Assembly: GCF_014161445.1 (NCBI RefSeq) | Contig: NZ_JABBXA010000008.1 | Location: forward strand, 248,001 to 312,000 | DNA from: Microbispora sp. H13382 | Lineage (GTDB): Bacteria; Actinomycetota; Actinomycetes; Streptosporangiales; Streptosporangiaceae | Direction: 5' to 3' | DNA: 64,000 nt | In this document: piece by piece, positions 1-8,858 of the stretch | How the letters are laid out: each line of letters opens with the position of its first letter | Numbering within the stretch: position 1 is the stretch's first letter | Notes under the pieces: model-generated | The model's database searches: none | The model's input: the letters and a program-made list of their open reading frames with translations, nothing else | What the model was told of the DNA's origin: nothing | Position numbers and translations under genes: made by a program

Positions 1-3000
1 CTCCTCACGCCAGTGCGGTGAGTCGAGCTGTCCGGCGACGCGGGCGGCGGTGGCGTAGTGCTCCGCCGCCGCGGCGGGGTCGCCCAGGTGCTCCGCCAGC
101 CTCCCCAGCACGAGGCCGGTGGGGCCGAGCGTGATCGCCACCGTGTGCAGGCCGACCATCTCCTCCCGGAACGGAAGGAGAAGGCGATAGCACTCCTCGG
201 CCACCTCCCGGGCGCCGAGAGCCATCGCGTTGTCCGCGCGGAGCGCCAGGTTGATCGTGTGGTAGACCCACCGCGTCGGCCAGCGGTCCACCGGCCAGGC
301 CGACCGGGCCTCCTCGAGACGCCCGGCGGCGACCAGCGCTCTGACGTAGAACTCGTCGATCTCCCCGGGAATCCGGGCGCGGGCGTCGGCGAGCTCGGCC
401 ACCGACTCGTGCGCCCGGCCGCAGGCGAGGCGCACCACGAACCGGGCCAGGCTGCGGAAGGAGACGGCGTTGGGCCCTCCGGCCTCTCCCATCCGGTCCG
501 ACAGAACCGTGTAGGCCGCCTCGGCCTGCTCGAACTCTCCCTTCACCAGGAGGCGGAGGGCGTCGAGGAACGCGATGATCGCCAGGACGAGGCCCAGCTG
601 GCCGCTCGTGGAGTATTCCACCGCCCGCCCGGCGTGCCGTTCGGCCGTGGCCCAGTCGTTGCGGCCGAGCGCGACCATGCACAGCGCGTGGTGGCCGAGC
701 GTCTGGTGGCCGAGCAGCCCTTCGCGGGCGGAGACCTCCAGCAGCTCGTGCCCGACCGGCTCCAGTTCGTCGCGGCGGCCCGGCACGAAGGTCGCCCAGT
801 AGCGTGCCGCGAGCGCCAGGCACAGCAGCCGGGGATCGGCGAGGTCGCGGGCGATCTCGACGGCCTCGGCGCTCGCGCTGTCGACGATCTCCTCGTCGTG
901 GCCGCCCATCTCCTGCGCCAGGGCGGCGAGCAGCCGGCACCGCAGCTCGCCCGTCGCGGTGGGCAGGCAGGTGTGGATGGTCTCCACGATGTCGACGTCG
1001 AGCTCGTTGTCGTTCTGCCAGATCATGGGGGCGTCGAGGGCGACCGCCACGCGGGCGAGGGCCCCGACGTCGCCGAGTCGTCTGGCCAGCGCCAGGGCGC
1101 GTCCGCGGATGGCCGTGGCCCGGATGATGTCGCCCGCGCTCGCCCGCGCCGAGACCAGACGGCACAGCAGTTCGAGCCGGATGTCGTCCGAGGGCTCGGT
1201 CGCCAGTTCCAGCGCGTCGAGCGCGCCCTCCAGCAGGCTCGCCGCCTCGCTGTGGGCGTAGACGCCGGACGCCTGCGCCGCCGCCGTCCGCGCGTACCGC
1301 GCCGCCTCGCGCGCGGTGGCCGCCGTGGCGGCGGCCAGCGCGTGGTAACCGAGCGCGCCGACGTCGCCCGGGTGCACCCCCTCCAGCGCGGCGAGGACCT
1401 TCGCGTGCAGCCGTGTACGGCGCAGCCGGGGGATGTCCTCGTAGAGGGTCTCGCGGACGAGCACGTGGGTGAACCGCACCATGCCCGGAGCCGGCTCGGT
1501 GAGCAGCCCGGCGAGCACTCCCGCCTCCAGGCCGTCGAGGACGGTCTCCTCGTCGGCGTTCTGCACGGCGACCAGCACGTCGACATCGGCGTCCCTGCCC
1601 ATGACGGCGGCGTTGCGCAGGGTCGTCTGGGCGGTCGCGGGGAGGCGGGCGATCCGCCTGCGGATGAGGTCGCGGACCCCGGGTGGCAGCGAGCGGGCCG
1701 CCGCGGCTCCCTCCGTCGCCATCAGTCGCGCGGTCTCGGCCACGAACAGCGGGTTGCCGCCGGTCCGTTCCGTGACCGTGTGGACCGTGTGCGGGTCGGC
1801 CTCCACCCCGGAGCGCTCCAGCAGCAGGCGGCGGACATCGTCCTCGCCCAGCCCCGCGAGCGTCACGTTCTCCGCCGTCTGCACGGCCAGAGCGGCCCCC
1901 GCCGCCATCAGATGGTCGCCCGCCTCCGACGGCCGGTGCGTCAGGACCACCAGAACGGGGACGCCCGCCAGCCTCGCCGCCAGATGACGCAGCAGCTGCA
2001 AAGTGGCGTCGTCGGCGCGGTGGACGTCCTCCAGCACGAGCAGCAGCGGCCCCGGAACGCTCTCCAGGTAGTCGCCCACCGCCTGGGCCAGCAGGAACTG
2101 ACCGGCGCCGGGGGAGTCCTCCCGCAACAGGGGCGCGAGCCGCGCCTCCGTGCCGGGGTCGGGGGGATGGACCGCGAACAGGGTCCGCAGGACCTCGGTC
2201 CACGCCCACGCGGGCGGCACGCCGCCGAGCGTCTCGGGGCACCGGCCGACCGCGGCCCGCCAGCCCTCGTCGCCGAGGCGCCGCAGCAGGGCGTCGGCCA
2301 GCGTGCTCTTGCCCGCGCCGGGGTCGCCGCCCAGCCAGGCCACGCGGAACCCGTGCCTGGCCTGCTCGGCGGCGGAGACCAGGCGGCCGAGCTCCGCCGT
2401 ACGGCCGATCATCCGAGCCGGCGCGGCGTCGGCCTTCGGTGCGGCCGATGACTGCGTGGCCGGGGTCTGGGCGGCCGGGGGCGGTGGGGCCGGCGGGGTG
2501 GGATTCACCGGCGCGGCGGCGGTCTTCGGCGCGTCGAGGGCTTCGCTGTGCGTGAGGATGCCGGCCTCGAGGGCGCGCAGGGCGGGGCCCGGGTCCATGC
2601 CCAGCTCCTCAGCCAGCTTGGCCCGGGTCCTGCGCAGCGCCGCCAGGGCGTCGGCCTGCCGCCCTGAGCGGTAGTAGGCGAGGGCCAGGAGACGTACGGC
2701 GTCCTCGCGCAGCGGGTGGTCGGCGACGTGCCGCTCCAGCTCCGGCACGATCTCGGCGTGCCGGCCGAGCGCGAGTTTCGCCTCCGCGCGATACTCGGCG
2801 GCCAGCATCCTCATCTCTTCCAGCCGGGCCGCCTCCGGCACCGCCCAGTCCTCGTCGCCGAACTCGGCGAAGGCGGACCCCTTCCACAGCGACAGGGCCT
2901 CGTCGAGCGTGCGCAGCGCCTCGGCCGGCTTGCTCTCGCTGAGGAGACTCGACGCCGTGTCCATCAGCGTGGGGAAGCGCCACGCGTCCACGGCGTCGGC

Positions 3001-3297
3001 GTCGAGGCGCAGCACATATCCGGGTGGAGCGGTCACCAGGACCCTCGCCGGAGTCCGCGGCGCGCGGTCGGGTTCGAGGGCGCGGCGGAGGTTGGAGATG
3101 TAGACCTGCAGCGCGCCCAGGGCCTTCGGCGGGGGCTGGCCCTGCCACAGATCGTCGATGAACCGGTCGGTCGAGACCACGTGCCCGCCGGCGCAGACCA
3201 GTCTCGCCAGCACCGCCCGCTGGAGCGGCGGTCCGAGGTCGACCGAGTGCCCGCCCACTTCGGCCCGAAACTGGCCGAGAACCCATAAACGCACCAT
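1..3297 (-). CDS. SARP/AfsR-like transcriptional regulator with ATPase domain (3' end beyond window)
   Basis: Large cytoplasmic regulator of the SARP type; 1099 codons are visible and the gene runs off the left edge with no stop. Residues 1-95 form an OmpR-like winged helix (starts MVRLWVLGQFRAEVGG), about 100-245 the BTAD tetratricopeptide-like domain (ends ELGMDPGPALRALEAG). A Pro/Ala-rich linker follows, then an NTPase with Walker A GDPGAGKST near residue 326 and Walker B LLLVLEDVH near 417, then a helical repeat tail. The ATG at 3297 is the start closest to the winged helix. Family members bind direct repeats and usually activate secondary metabolism, but no biosynthetic cluster lies beside it here, so its targets are unknown. 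It is a paralogue of the gene at 8859-12182. Confidence 0.9.
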   Translation of the reverse strand, partial: MVRLWVLGQFRAEVGGHSVDLGPPLQRAVLARLVCAGGHVVSTDRFIDDLWQGQPPPKALGALQVYISNLRRALEPDRAPRTPARVLVTAPPGYVLRLDADAVDAWRFPTLMDTASSLLSESKPAEALRTLDEALSLWKGSAFAEFGDEDWAVPEAARLEEMRMLAAEYRAEAKLALGRHAEIVPELERHVADHPLREDAVRLLALAYYRSGRQADALAALRRTRAKLAEELGMDPGPALRALEAGILTHSEALDAPKTAAAPVNPTPPAPPPPAAQTPATQSSAAPKADAAPARMIGRTAELGRLVSAAEQARHGFRVAWLGGDPGAGKSTLADALLRRLGDEGWRAAVGRCPETLGGVPPAWAWTEVLRTLFAVHPPDPGTEARLAPLLREDSPGAGQFLLAQAVGDYLESVPGPLLLVLEDVHRADDATLQLLRHLAARLAGVPVLVVLTHRPSEAGDHLMAAGAALAVQTAENVTLAGLGEDDVRRLLLERSGVEADPHTVHTVTERTGGNPLFVAETARLMATEGAAAARSLPPGVRDLIRRRIARLPATAQTTLRNAAVMGRDADVDVLVAVQNADEETVLDGLEAGVLAGLLTEPAPGMVRFTHVLVRETLYEDIPRLRRTRLHAKVLAALEGVHPGDVGALGYHALAAATAATAREAARYARTAAAQASGVYAHSEAASLLEGALDALELATEPSDDIRLELLCRLVSARASAGDIIRATAIRGRALALARRLGDVGALARVAVALDAPMIWQNDNELDVDIVETIHTCLPTATGELRCRLLAALAQEMGGHDEEIVDSASAEAVEIARDLADPRLLCLALAARYWATFVPGRRDELEPVGHELLEVSAREGLLGHQTLGHHALCMVALGRNDWATAERHAGRAVEYSTSGQLGLVLAIIAFLDALRLLVKGEFEQAEAAYTVLSDRMGEAGGPNAVSFRSLARFVVRLACGRAHESVAELADARARIPGEIDEFYVRALVAAGRLEEARSAWPVDRWPTRWVYHTINLALRADNAMALGAREVAEECYRLLLPFREEMVGLHTVAITLGPTGLVLGRLAEHLGDPAAAAEHYATAARVAGQLDSPHWREE

Positions 3298-3429
3298 TTC
3301 GAGGAGAGCATAGGGATCGTTCCACCCTCGGCATAGTCACAATTGCGGCATCCGCTACAGGGGCGGCCGGGCGAACGATCCGGGTCGCCGAGGGGCCGCA
3401 GGGCGGCCCCGGGACCCGCGCGACGCCGC

Positions 3430-4017
3430 CTACTCCGATCCGGTCCTGCCCAGGGATCCGAAGACGAGCTCGACGAGCGCGCGGGCGATCGTCTCCGGAT
3501 CGCCCTCGGCGCTTTCCGGCAGGGAGCCGCTGAGCCACAAGCCGGCGAAACCGTGGGCGAGCGACCACGCCGCGATCGTGGTCAGCCGGTCCTGCGCGGG
3601 GCTCGGCGACAGCGCGCCGGCGGTGGTGACGAGCACGTGGGCGGCACGCTCACGCGCCGATCGCATCCCCGGATCGTCCGCGCGATACAGCTCCGGACGG
3701 AACATCACCTCGAAGTAGGGCCTGTGGTCGATGGCGAAGCGCACGTAGGCCACCCCCACCGCGAAGACGTCGTCCCCGGCCGCGCGTTCCAGGCTGTCGG
3801 CGAACAGCTCGAAGCCCTCGGCGGCCACGGCCGTCAGCAGTCCCGTCTTGTCGCCGAAGTGATGCGCGGGCGCGGCGTGCGAGACCCCCGCACGACGGGC
3901 CAGCTCACGCAGGCTCCATCCGGCCGGACCGGACTCGCCGATGGCCTGGAGGGCGGCGTCGATGACGGCCCGCCGCAGGTTGCCGTGATGGTAGGCCGGC
4001 TCGTTGATCTCGCTCAC
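3430..4017 (-). CDS. TetR/AcrR family transcriptional regulator
   Basis: 195-residue TetR repressor. The N-terminal helix-turn-helix (YHHGNLRRAVIDAALQ, then LRELARRAGVSHAAPAHHF) is followed by a TetR_C_33-like ligand domain (VAYVRFAIDHRPYFEVMF). The frame stays open further upstream, but homology begins around YHHGNL, so the GTG at 4017 is preferred; no good ribosome-binding site supports it, so the start is uncertain by some residues. It is divergent from the DoxX gene, and the 97-bp gap holds a palindrome that probably is its operator. It therefore likely represses itself and the DoxX gene. The inducer is not evident. Confidence 0.85.
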   Translation of the reverse strand: MSEINEPAYHHGNLRRAVIDAALQAIGESGPAGWSLRELARRAGVSHAAPAHHFGDKTGLLTAVAAEGFELFADSLERAAGDDVFAVGVAYVRFAIDHRPYFEVMFRPELYRADDPGMRSARERAAHVLVTTAGALSPSPAQDRLTTIAAWSLAHGFAGLWLSGSLPESAEGDPETIARALVELVFGSLGRTGSE

Positions 4018-4050
4018 CTCCGCGCTGGGCTGCCTCTGGGCGGCCCACTC

Positions 4051-4071
4051 TATCTTGACGTTGACAAGATA
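4051..4071. promoter_or_regulatory. Probable TetR operator in the TetR/DoxX divergent promoter
   Basis: TATCTTG-N7-CAAGATA is a perfect 7-bp inverted repeat with a 7-nt centre. A second copy of TGACAAGAT lies at 4096-4104, 34 bp after the one at 4062-4070. A TTGACA (4061-4066) inside the palindrome could be the -35 box for the DoxX gene. Regulator assignment is inferred from position. Confidence 0.6.
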
Positions 4072-4114
4072 CTGAATCTCCTTCAATCTAGCCAATGACA
4101 AGATTGGAGGAGGG

Positions 4115-4555
4115 ATGGTTCCCTTCATCGCCCTCATCGGGGGTTTCGCCGCCCTGCGGCTGCTGGGCCTGGCCGGCGTCGACATGCTGGACGACTGGCA
4201 GCCCGCACTGCGCGGCGCTCTGGCGTTGATGTTCGTCTTCACCGGGGTGCCGCACTTCCTGCCCTCGTGGCGTCGGGACTTCGTCGCCATGATCCCCGCG
4301 GCGTTCCCCCGGCCCGCCCTGCTGGTCACCCTCACCGGGGTGCTGGAACTGGCCGGCGCGGCCGGGCTGCTGCTGCCGCCGATCGCGCCGTACGCCGCGA
4401 TCGGGCTCGCGCTGCTCATGATCGCCATGTTCCCGGCCAACGTGTCGGCGGCGCGGCGCGGCCTCACCCTGGCGGGAAAGCCGGTGACTCCGCTGCCCGC
4501 ACGCACCGCCCTGCAGGTGCTCTTCGTCGCCGCCGCCGTCGCGGCGGCCGTGTGA
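4115..4555 (+). CDS. DoxX family membrane protein
   Basis: 146-residue membrane protein with about four hydrophobic segments. The GVPHFLPSWRRDFVAMIP stretch and the two helices around LTGVLELAGAAGLLLPPI are typical of DoxX/SURF4-like proteins. These are often linked to thiol or redox stress, with no general biochemical role established. The ATG at 4115 has GGAGGAGGG directly before it (4106-4114). The gene is divergent from the TetR gene and probably under its control. Confidence 0.85.
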   Translation: MVPFIALIGGFAALRLLGLAGVDMLDDWQPALRGALALMFVFTGVPHFLPSWRRDFVAMIPAAFPRPALLVTLTGVLELAGAAGLLLPPIAPYAAIGLALLMIAMFPANVSAARRGLTLAGKPVTPLPARTALQVLFVAAAVAAAV

Positions 4556-4720
4556 ACCAGAGCCGATCACTGCCAGGCACGCGGGACGCGCGCCTCGACG
4601 AGCCCCAACCGGTGCGCCTATTTCGGGCAGTCCTTCATCGAACTGCTCGGCATCGTCGACCCCGCCGCCCCCGACCCCTGGGGCGTCCACCACCTGCGGG
4701 AGACCTACCGAGGCCTGCTG

Positions 4721-5317
4721 GTGACCCTCGGCTCCCGCGACATCCAGGCGACGGCACGGCGGCTGCGCACGGCGGGGCTGGCCTCCACCGGGATCAGGGC
4801 GCTGGAGCGTGAGGTGCAGACCCCCGAGGGACCGCGGACCGTACGCGCCGACAGCGTCCGCATCGACGCCGTCCACACCCCCGAGGGCGCCCTGCAGGCC
4901 ACGCAGCACTACACCCCCCAGTACGTCCACCAGCCCCGCTATCTCGATCACCCCAACGGCGCGGTCGGCGTGCACAGCGTGCTGCTGGTCGTCCCGGACG
5001 ACGAGGTGGACACCCACGAGGAGCGCTATGCGCGGCTGCTCGACGCCGACGTGTGGATCGAGGGCCCCAAGCGCGTGCTGTCCCTGCGGCACGGCCGAGT
5101 GGAGATCGCCCCGCGAGCCGCCCTCGACGACCTGCTGCCCGGGCACTCCCTTCCCGCAGTGCCCCTGCTGGCCACCCACACCATCGCTGTGAAAGACGTG
5201 ACCGCCGCGCGCGGGCTAATCGAGGCCGGCGGGATCCCCACCCGGGCCACTCCCGACGGCTTCTACGTCTCGGCCCAGGACGCGTGCGGCGTCCCGCTCG
5301 CCTTCACGCAGAGCTGA
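4721..5317 (+). CDS. VOC/glyoxalase-like protein, 5' end apparently lost
   Basis: Two-module glyoxalase-like (Glyoxalase_3 type) protein. The first in-frame start is the GTG at 4721, but family-like sequence is readable from 4607 (NRCAYFGQSFIELLGIVDP), directly downstream of the DoxX stop in the same frame with no start codon between. The usual N-terminal IDHVV...DLD strand is missing, and neither other frame supplies it. The remainder (TLGSRDIQATARRL... to GVPLAFTQS) looks intact. Either the gene is a 5'-deleted remnant or a shortened protein starts at 4721. Substrate unknown. Confidence 0.6.
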   Translation: MTLGSRDIQATARRLRTAGLASTGIRALEREVQTPEGPRTVRADSVRIDAVHTPEGALQATQHYTPQYVHQPRYLDHPNGAVGVHSVLLVVPDDEVDTHEERYARLLDADVWIEGPKRVLSLRHGRVEIAPRAALDDLLPGHSLPAVPLLATHTIAVKDVTAARGLIEAGGIPTRATPDGFYVSAQDACGVPLAFTQS

Positions 5318-5319
5318 CG

Positions 5320-5357
5320 GCCCGGCGGCGCCTCCGCCAGGGGGAGGCGCGCCGGGC
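5320..5357. terminator. Bidirectional hairpin between convergent genes
   Basis: GCCCGGCGGCGCCTCC and GGAGGCGCGCCGGGC pair with one bulged G around a short loop. It lies between the convergent VOC and hemerythrin genes, with no U-tract. Confidence 0.6.
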
Positions 5358-5388
5358 ACCGTCTGCGTCGCGAAGGTGGTGACCGCGG

Positions 5389-5420
5389 CTCAGCCGTACA
5401 CCTGCTCAGCCGTAAACCTG
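5389..5420. repeat. 16-bp tandem duplication over a stop codon
   Basis: CTCAGCCGTACACCTG (5389-5404) is followed at once by CTCAGCCGTAAACCTG (5405-5420), 15 of 16 identical. The second copy encodes the last codons and stop of the hemerythrin gene; the first lies just downstream of it. Confidence 0.8.
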
Positions 5421-6053
5421 GGAGACCCGTCGCTCGTAGGCGCGGCGCCAGGAGAGCCGGTAGAGGATCCGCATGATCACCGGGGCGGTCCTGAAGATGT
5501 GTTCGCGGTCGGCGGGGGTGGCCACGTCGACCAGCCAGGCGGCGAGCATCGGGAGGTCACGGCCATGGCTCTTGCCGACCTTCTTGCCCGACTCCTCCCA
5601 CCAGTGCGCGCTGACGTGCTCCCTGATCAGCGGGACGACCTCGGATTCCTCCAGGTCGAGGTGAGTGTTGAGCAGCCGGTCGAGCGCGCGCAGGTCCGTG
5701 GCGACCTCGCGGACGGGCCGGCCGCCGGCGGAGAGCCTGCCGATGACGGCGTCCATCTCCTGGTGGTCGGCCTCCAGCCGGTCCAGCACCGCGCGGGCCT
5801 CCGGGACGAGGCCGCGCAGCAACGGCCAGATCGCCTCGTCCTCCTCGGTGTGGTGGTGGTGCAGGGCGCGCAGCAGCAGCGCGAGGTGCTCGTCGACGAC
5901 CGCGCGGCGCCGCTCGTCGCGGGGGTCGCAGCGGTCGAGGACCTCGGCCAGCCTGCCGAACTCGCGCCGCAGGCCGGCGTGGAAGACGAGGAACGTGACG
6001 AGGTCGGGAGCGGGTTCACCCGGTCGGCGCCGGGTCTGCGTCGGTGTTGTCAT
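5406..6053 (-). CDS. Hemerythrin domain-containing protein
   Basis: 215 residues with an HHE-type four-helix bundle. Candidate di-iron ligands are in FHAGLRREF, ALHHHHTEEDEAIWP, DHQEMD and HLDLEESEVVP; a C-terminal extension (HIFRTAPVIMRILYRLSW) follows. Such proteins bind a di-iron centre and act in oxygen, NO or iron handling; the exact role is not shown. It is a single gene, convergent with the VOC gene and ending inside a 16-bp tandem repeat. Confidence 0.88.
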   Translation of the reverse strand: MTTPTQTRRRPGEPAPDLVTFLVFHAGLRREFGRLAEVLDRCDPRDERRRAVVDEHLALLLRALHHHHTEEDEAIWPLLRGLVPEARAVLDRLEADHQEMDAVIGRLSAGGRPVREVATDLRALDRLLNTHLDLEESEVVPLIREHVSAHWWEESGKKVGKSHGRDLPMLAAWLVDVATPADREHIFRTAPVIMRILYRLSWRRAYERRVSQVYG

Positions 6054-6143
6054 GGCCCCACGATGGGCCCGCCCCCTTCACCGTCACTCAACGTCCACTT
6101 GCGGCGCACTCCCAGCGCGACGCCGTGCGGAAGGACCGCGGCG

Positions 6144-6827
6144 TCAGTGTGCCGTGAAGGGGAGGTCGGACGCGCCGGGACGCACGAGGCCCTCCTCGTA
6201 CGCGAGGACGACGGCCTGGACGCGGTCGCGCAGGCCGAGCTTGGCGAGCAGATGGGTGATGTGCGTCTTCACCGTCGCCTCGGACAGGTGCAGGTCACGC
6301 GCGATCTCCGCGTTCGACAGCGCTCTGGCCACGGCGCGGAGCACGTCGGTCTCGCGTCCGGTGAGCCTCGCCAGCCGCTCGCCGGGCACGCGCGTCGCGA
6401 CGGCCTGTTCGGCGAACCGCTCGATCAGCCGCCGGGTCACCGAGGGGGCGAGCAGGGCCTGCCCGGCCGCGACGGTGCGGACGGCGGGGGCGAGCCGGTC
6501 GGCGGGCGTGTCCTTGAGCAGAAACCCGCTGGCCCCCGCGCGCAGCGCGGCGTAGACGTACTCGTCGAGGTCGAACGTGGTGAGCATCAGGACCCGTAGC
6601 GGGACGGAGTCGTCGGCGAGCAGCCGGCGGGCGGCCGCGAGCCCGTCGAGATGCGGCATCCGCACGTCCATCAGGACGACGTCCGGCCGCAGCAGCCGGC
6701 ACGCCTCGAACGCTTCGAGCCCGTCGCCGGCCTCGGCGACCACCTCGATGTCGCCGTCGTTCTCCAGGATGGCGCGGAACCCGCCGCGCACGAGCGCCTG
6801 GTCGTCGGCGATGACGACGCGGATCAT
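6144..6827 (-). CDS. NarL/LuxR-family response regulator
   Basis: 227-residue response regulator. The receiver domain (1-120) has the acidic pair D8/D9, phospho-acceptor D54 in LMDVRMP and the conserved Lys in FLLKDTP. A LuxR helix-turn-helix (LTGRETDVLRAVARALSN ... ATVKTHITHLLAKL) follows near 150-215. It overlaps the upstream histidine kinase gene by 4 bp (ATGA), so the two are translationally coupled partners. The likely target is the membrane protein gene divergent from the kinase, by position only. Confidence 0.92.
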   Translation of the reverse strand: MIRVVIADDQALVRGGFRAILENDGDIEVVAEAGDGLEAFEACRLLRPDVVLMDVRMPHLDGLAAARRLLADDSVPLRVLMLTTFDLDEYVYAALRAGASGFLLKDTPADRLAPAVRTVAAGQALLAPSVTRRLIERFAEQAVATRVPGERLARLTGRETDVLRAVARALSNAEIARDLHLSEATVKTHITHLLAKLGLRDRVQAVVLAYEEGLVRPGASDLPFTAH

Positions 6828-7996
6828 GCGGCGGGCTCCGGCTCCGGCAGCGGGAGGGTGGCGCGCACGAGGTAGCCGCCGCCTGCCCGGGGGCCCGCCT
6901 CGAGCCGCCCGCCGAACAACGCGACCCGTTCCCGCATCCCGACGAGCCCGTGCCCCGCCCCTGCCCGGGCCAGCGCGGGCCGCCGGCCGTCGGCGTTGGA
7001 CACCCGCAGGTCGAGCCGGTCCCGGTCGTAGCCGATGCGGACCGTGGCCGTGGTCGGCCCGCTGTGCTTGAGCGCGTTGGTCAGCGCCTCCTGCACGATC
7101 CGGTAGGCCGACAGGTCCAGGCCCGGCGGCAGGTCGCGTCGTACGCCGTGGACCTCCAGGCGCACGTCGAGACCGGACGCCCGCAGTTGCGCGAGCAGGT
7201 CGTCGATCCCGGCGAGGCCCGGCTGCGGGTCCACGGCGGTCGCCTCGTCGTCGGCGCGGAGCACCCCGAGCAGTTGCCTGAGCTCGCCCAGCGCCTCACG
7301 CCCGCTCTTCTCCACCACGCGCAGCGCCTCCTCCGCGGCGGCGGGATCCCGCCGCAACCGCAGCCGGGCCGATCCGGCCTGCACCACCATCACGCTCACA
7401 CTGTGCGCGACGACGTCGTGGAGTTCGCGGGCGATGCGGGCCCGCTCGGCGGCCGCGGCGGCCTGTTCGCGCAGCGCCGCCGACTCGGCCAGGGTCAACA
7501 GGTCGTCTCCGAGCAACTCGTGCCGGCGCTGCCAGCCCCGCATCGCCCGCCCGGCGGCCCATCCGACGCCGAACACACCGGTGGAGAACGCCACCTCGTT
7601 GAGGCTGCGGAAGACCGGGAGCGCGGTGGCGACCAGGGCGACGGTCACGGCCGGCACGAGCAGCGCCCAACGGTCCCGTGGCGGAGTGGCATGACGGGAA
7701 GCGCTGTAGACCGCCACGTCGAGGGTCATCGGCCCGCCCCAGAACGGGATGCTGCGGTCGACGACGAGGGTCGGCAGGGCCATCGCCAGCCCGACCAGGA
7801 TCAGGACCGCCAACGGGGCGCGGCGCCGCCAGATCAGCGGCAGCGGGATCAGCGCGGCCAGAACGGCGCTGACGGCGTACGGCGCGCTGCCCAGATAACC
7901 GACGCTTCCATACCGCACCTCGACCTGACCCACGACGACCAGCGCCAGCGCCAGCGCCGCGTCCGCGGGCCGGCCACGTACCCGATCACGCCACAC
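6824..7996 (-). CDS. Sensor histidine kinase (HisKA_3 type)
   Basis: 390-residue NarL-system kinase. The N-terminal half carries several membrane helices (from ALALALVVVGQVEV to VGWAAGRAM). The phospho-acceptor helix is RIARELHDVVAHSVSVMVVQ, the N box EALTNALKHSG, and the G box GHGLVGMRERVALFGG. The GTG start at 7996 is preceded by TACACT at a 7-nt distance, so the message is probably leaderless. It transfers phosphate to the coupled regulator downstream; the signal is unknown. Confidence 0.92.
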   Translation of the reverse strand: MWRDRVRGRPADAALALALVVVGQVEVRYGSVGYLGSAPYAVSAVLAALIPLPLIWRRRAPLAVLILVGLAMALPTLVVDRSIPFWGGPMTLDVAVYSASRHATPPRDRWALLVPAVTVALVATALPVFRSLNEVAFSTGVFGVGWAAGRAMRGWQRRHELLGDDLLTLAESAALREQAAAAAERARIARELHDVVAHSVSVMVVQAGSARLRLRRDPAAAEEALRVVEKSGREALGELRQLLGVLRADDEATAVDPQPGLAGIDDLLAQLRASGLDVRLEVHGVRRDLPPGLDLSAYRIVQEALTNALKHSGPTTATVRIGYDRDRLDLRVSNADGRRPALARAGAGHGLVGMRERVALFGGRLEAGPRAGGGYLVRATLPLPEPEPAA

Positions 7997-8003
7997 GACC
8001 GTC

Positions 8004-8009
8004 AGTGTA
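8004..8009 (-). promoter_or_regulatory. -10 box of leaderless kinase transcript
   Basis: TACACT on the minus strand, 7 nt before the GTG at 7996. The distance puts the transcription start at or next to the start codon. Confidence 0.45.
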
Positions 8010-8173
8010 GGCAGGCCTGCGGCGCGGTCACATCGGCCGCAGGTCGGTCCCCGCCGTCGATCGAAGGTCGTAGCCGTGATTTCGGGATCTGCGCGTCACG
8101 GCCGATCCGCCGAAGCCCTCCGCGCTCCTACGGTTCGGCCATCACCAGCCGGACGAACCGAAAGGACACGCAC

Positions 8174-8836
8174 GTGACCACCAGTAAGACGAGCCCCCGG
8201 CTGCTGGCGGGCTCGATGACCGCGGCGGCGGTCTGCCTCGTGCTCGGGCATCTGTGGAACACGCCCTCGACGCTGCCGGCCGCCGACTACGTCGACGAGG
8301 TCACCCGGGCCCACGGCAGGTTCACCGCCGCCACCCTGCTCACCTCGATCGCCGCGGTGCTGCTGGTGCCCGCCGCGTACGGCATCGGCAGGCTCGCCGG
8401 CGAGCGCAGTCCGCGCCTTGCCGCCGTCGGCGCGACGCTCGCGGCCGCCGGCGCGGCCGGCCTCGCCGTCGGCGCCTCCACCATCGGGTTCACCATGGGC
8501 ATGCTCACGGCGCACGACCCGGCGCTCGCGCGCAAGGTCTACGACATGGCCTCGAACGACGGCTTCATCGGCGTGCCCTTCTACCTGGCCCCCCTGCTCA
8601 CCGTGGGGATGGTGGTGCTCGCCGTCGCGCTGATCCGCACGCGCGCGACTCCGCTCTGGCAGCCCGTCCTGCTCGTCGTCGCGGCGGTCGCGGCGTTCGG
8701 CGCCCCGGCCGGCGGCGTCGCCGGTGCCGCCGGGCACGCGCCGCTCGCCGCCGCCCTGGTCGTGTTCGCCGTGATGCTGTGGCGCGGCGGCGGGGTGGTC
8801 GTGCCACGGCCCGTGGCGTCCCCCGCCGCGGTCTGA
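8174..8836 (+). CDS. Multi-pass membrane protein of unknown function
   Basis: 220 residues with about six hydrophobic helices (e.g. LLTSIAAVLLVPAAYGIG, LTVGMVVLAVALI). No catalytic motif is visible. The GTG at 8174 is chosen because AAAGGA (8161-8166) lies 7 nt upstream and the downstream sequence starts a hydrophobic helix. It is divergent from the kinase gene with a 177-bp gap, so it is a candidate target or partner of that two-component system. The membrane protein at 44848-45573, also beside a NarL-type kinase, has a similar architecture. Confidence 0.75.
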   Translation: MTTSKTSPRLLAGSMTAAAVCLVLGHLWNTPSTLPAADYVDEVTRAHGRFTAATLLTSIAAVLLVPAAYGIGRLAGERSPRLAAVGATLAAAGAAGLAVGASTIGFTMGMLTAHDPALARKVYDMASNDGFIGVPFYLAPLLTVGMVVLAVALIRTRATPLWQPVLLVVAAVAAFGAPAGGVAGAAGHAPLAAALVVFAVMLWRGGGVVVPRPVASPAAV

Positions 8837-8858
8837 GCACGCGGTCTGAGCGCGCGGG

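Noticed and set aside
58..2451. Long open frame antisense to the SARP gene
   Set aside because: Gln/Arg/Gly-rich composition without domain homology; a shadow of GC-biased codons opposite the real gene. The same holds for other large frames, for example 13513-15264 and 56188-58236.
4018..4506. Longer N-terminus of the TetR protein
   Set aside because: It would run through the operator and most of the DoxX gene on the other strand, and has no TetR homology.
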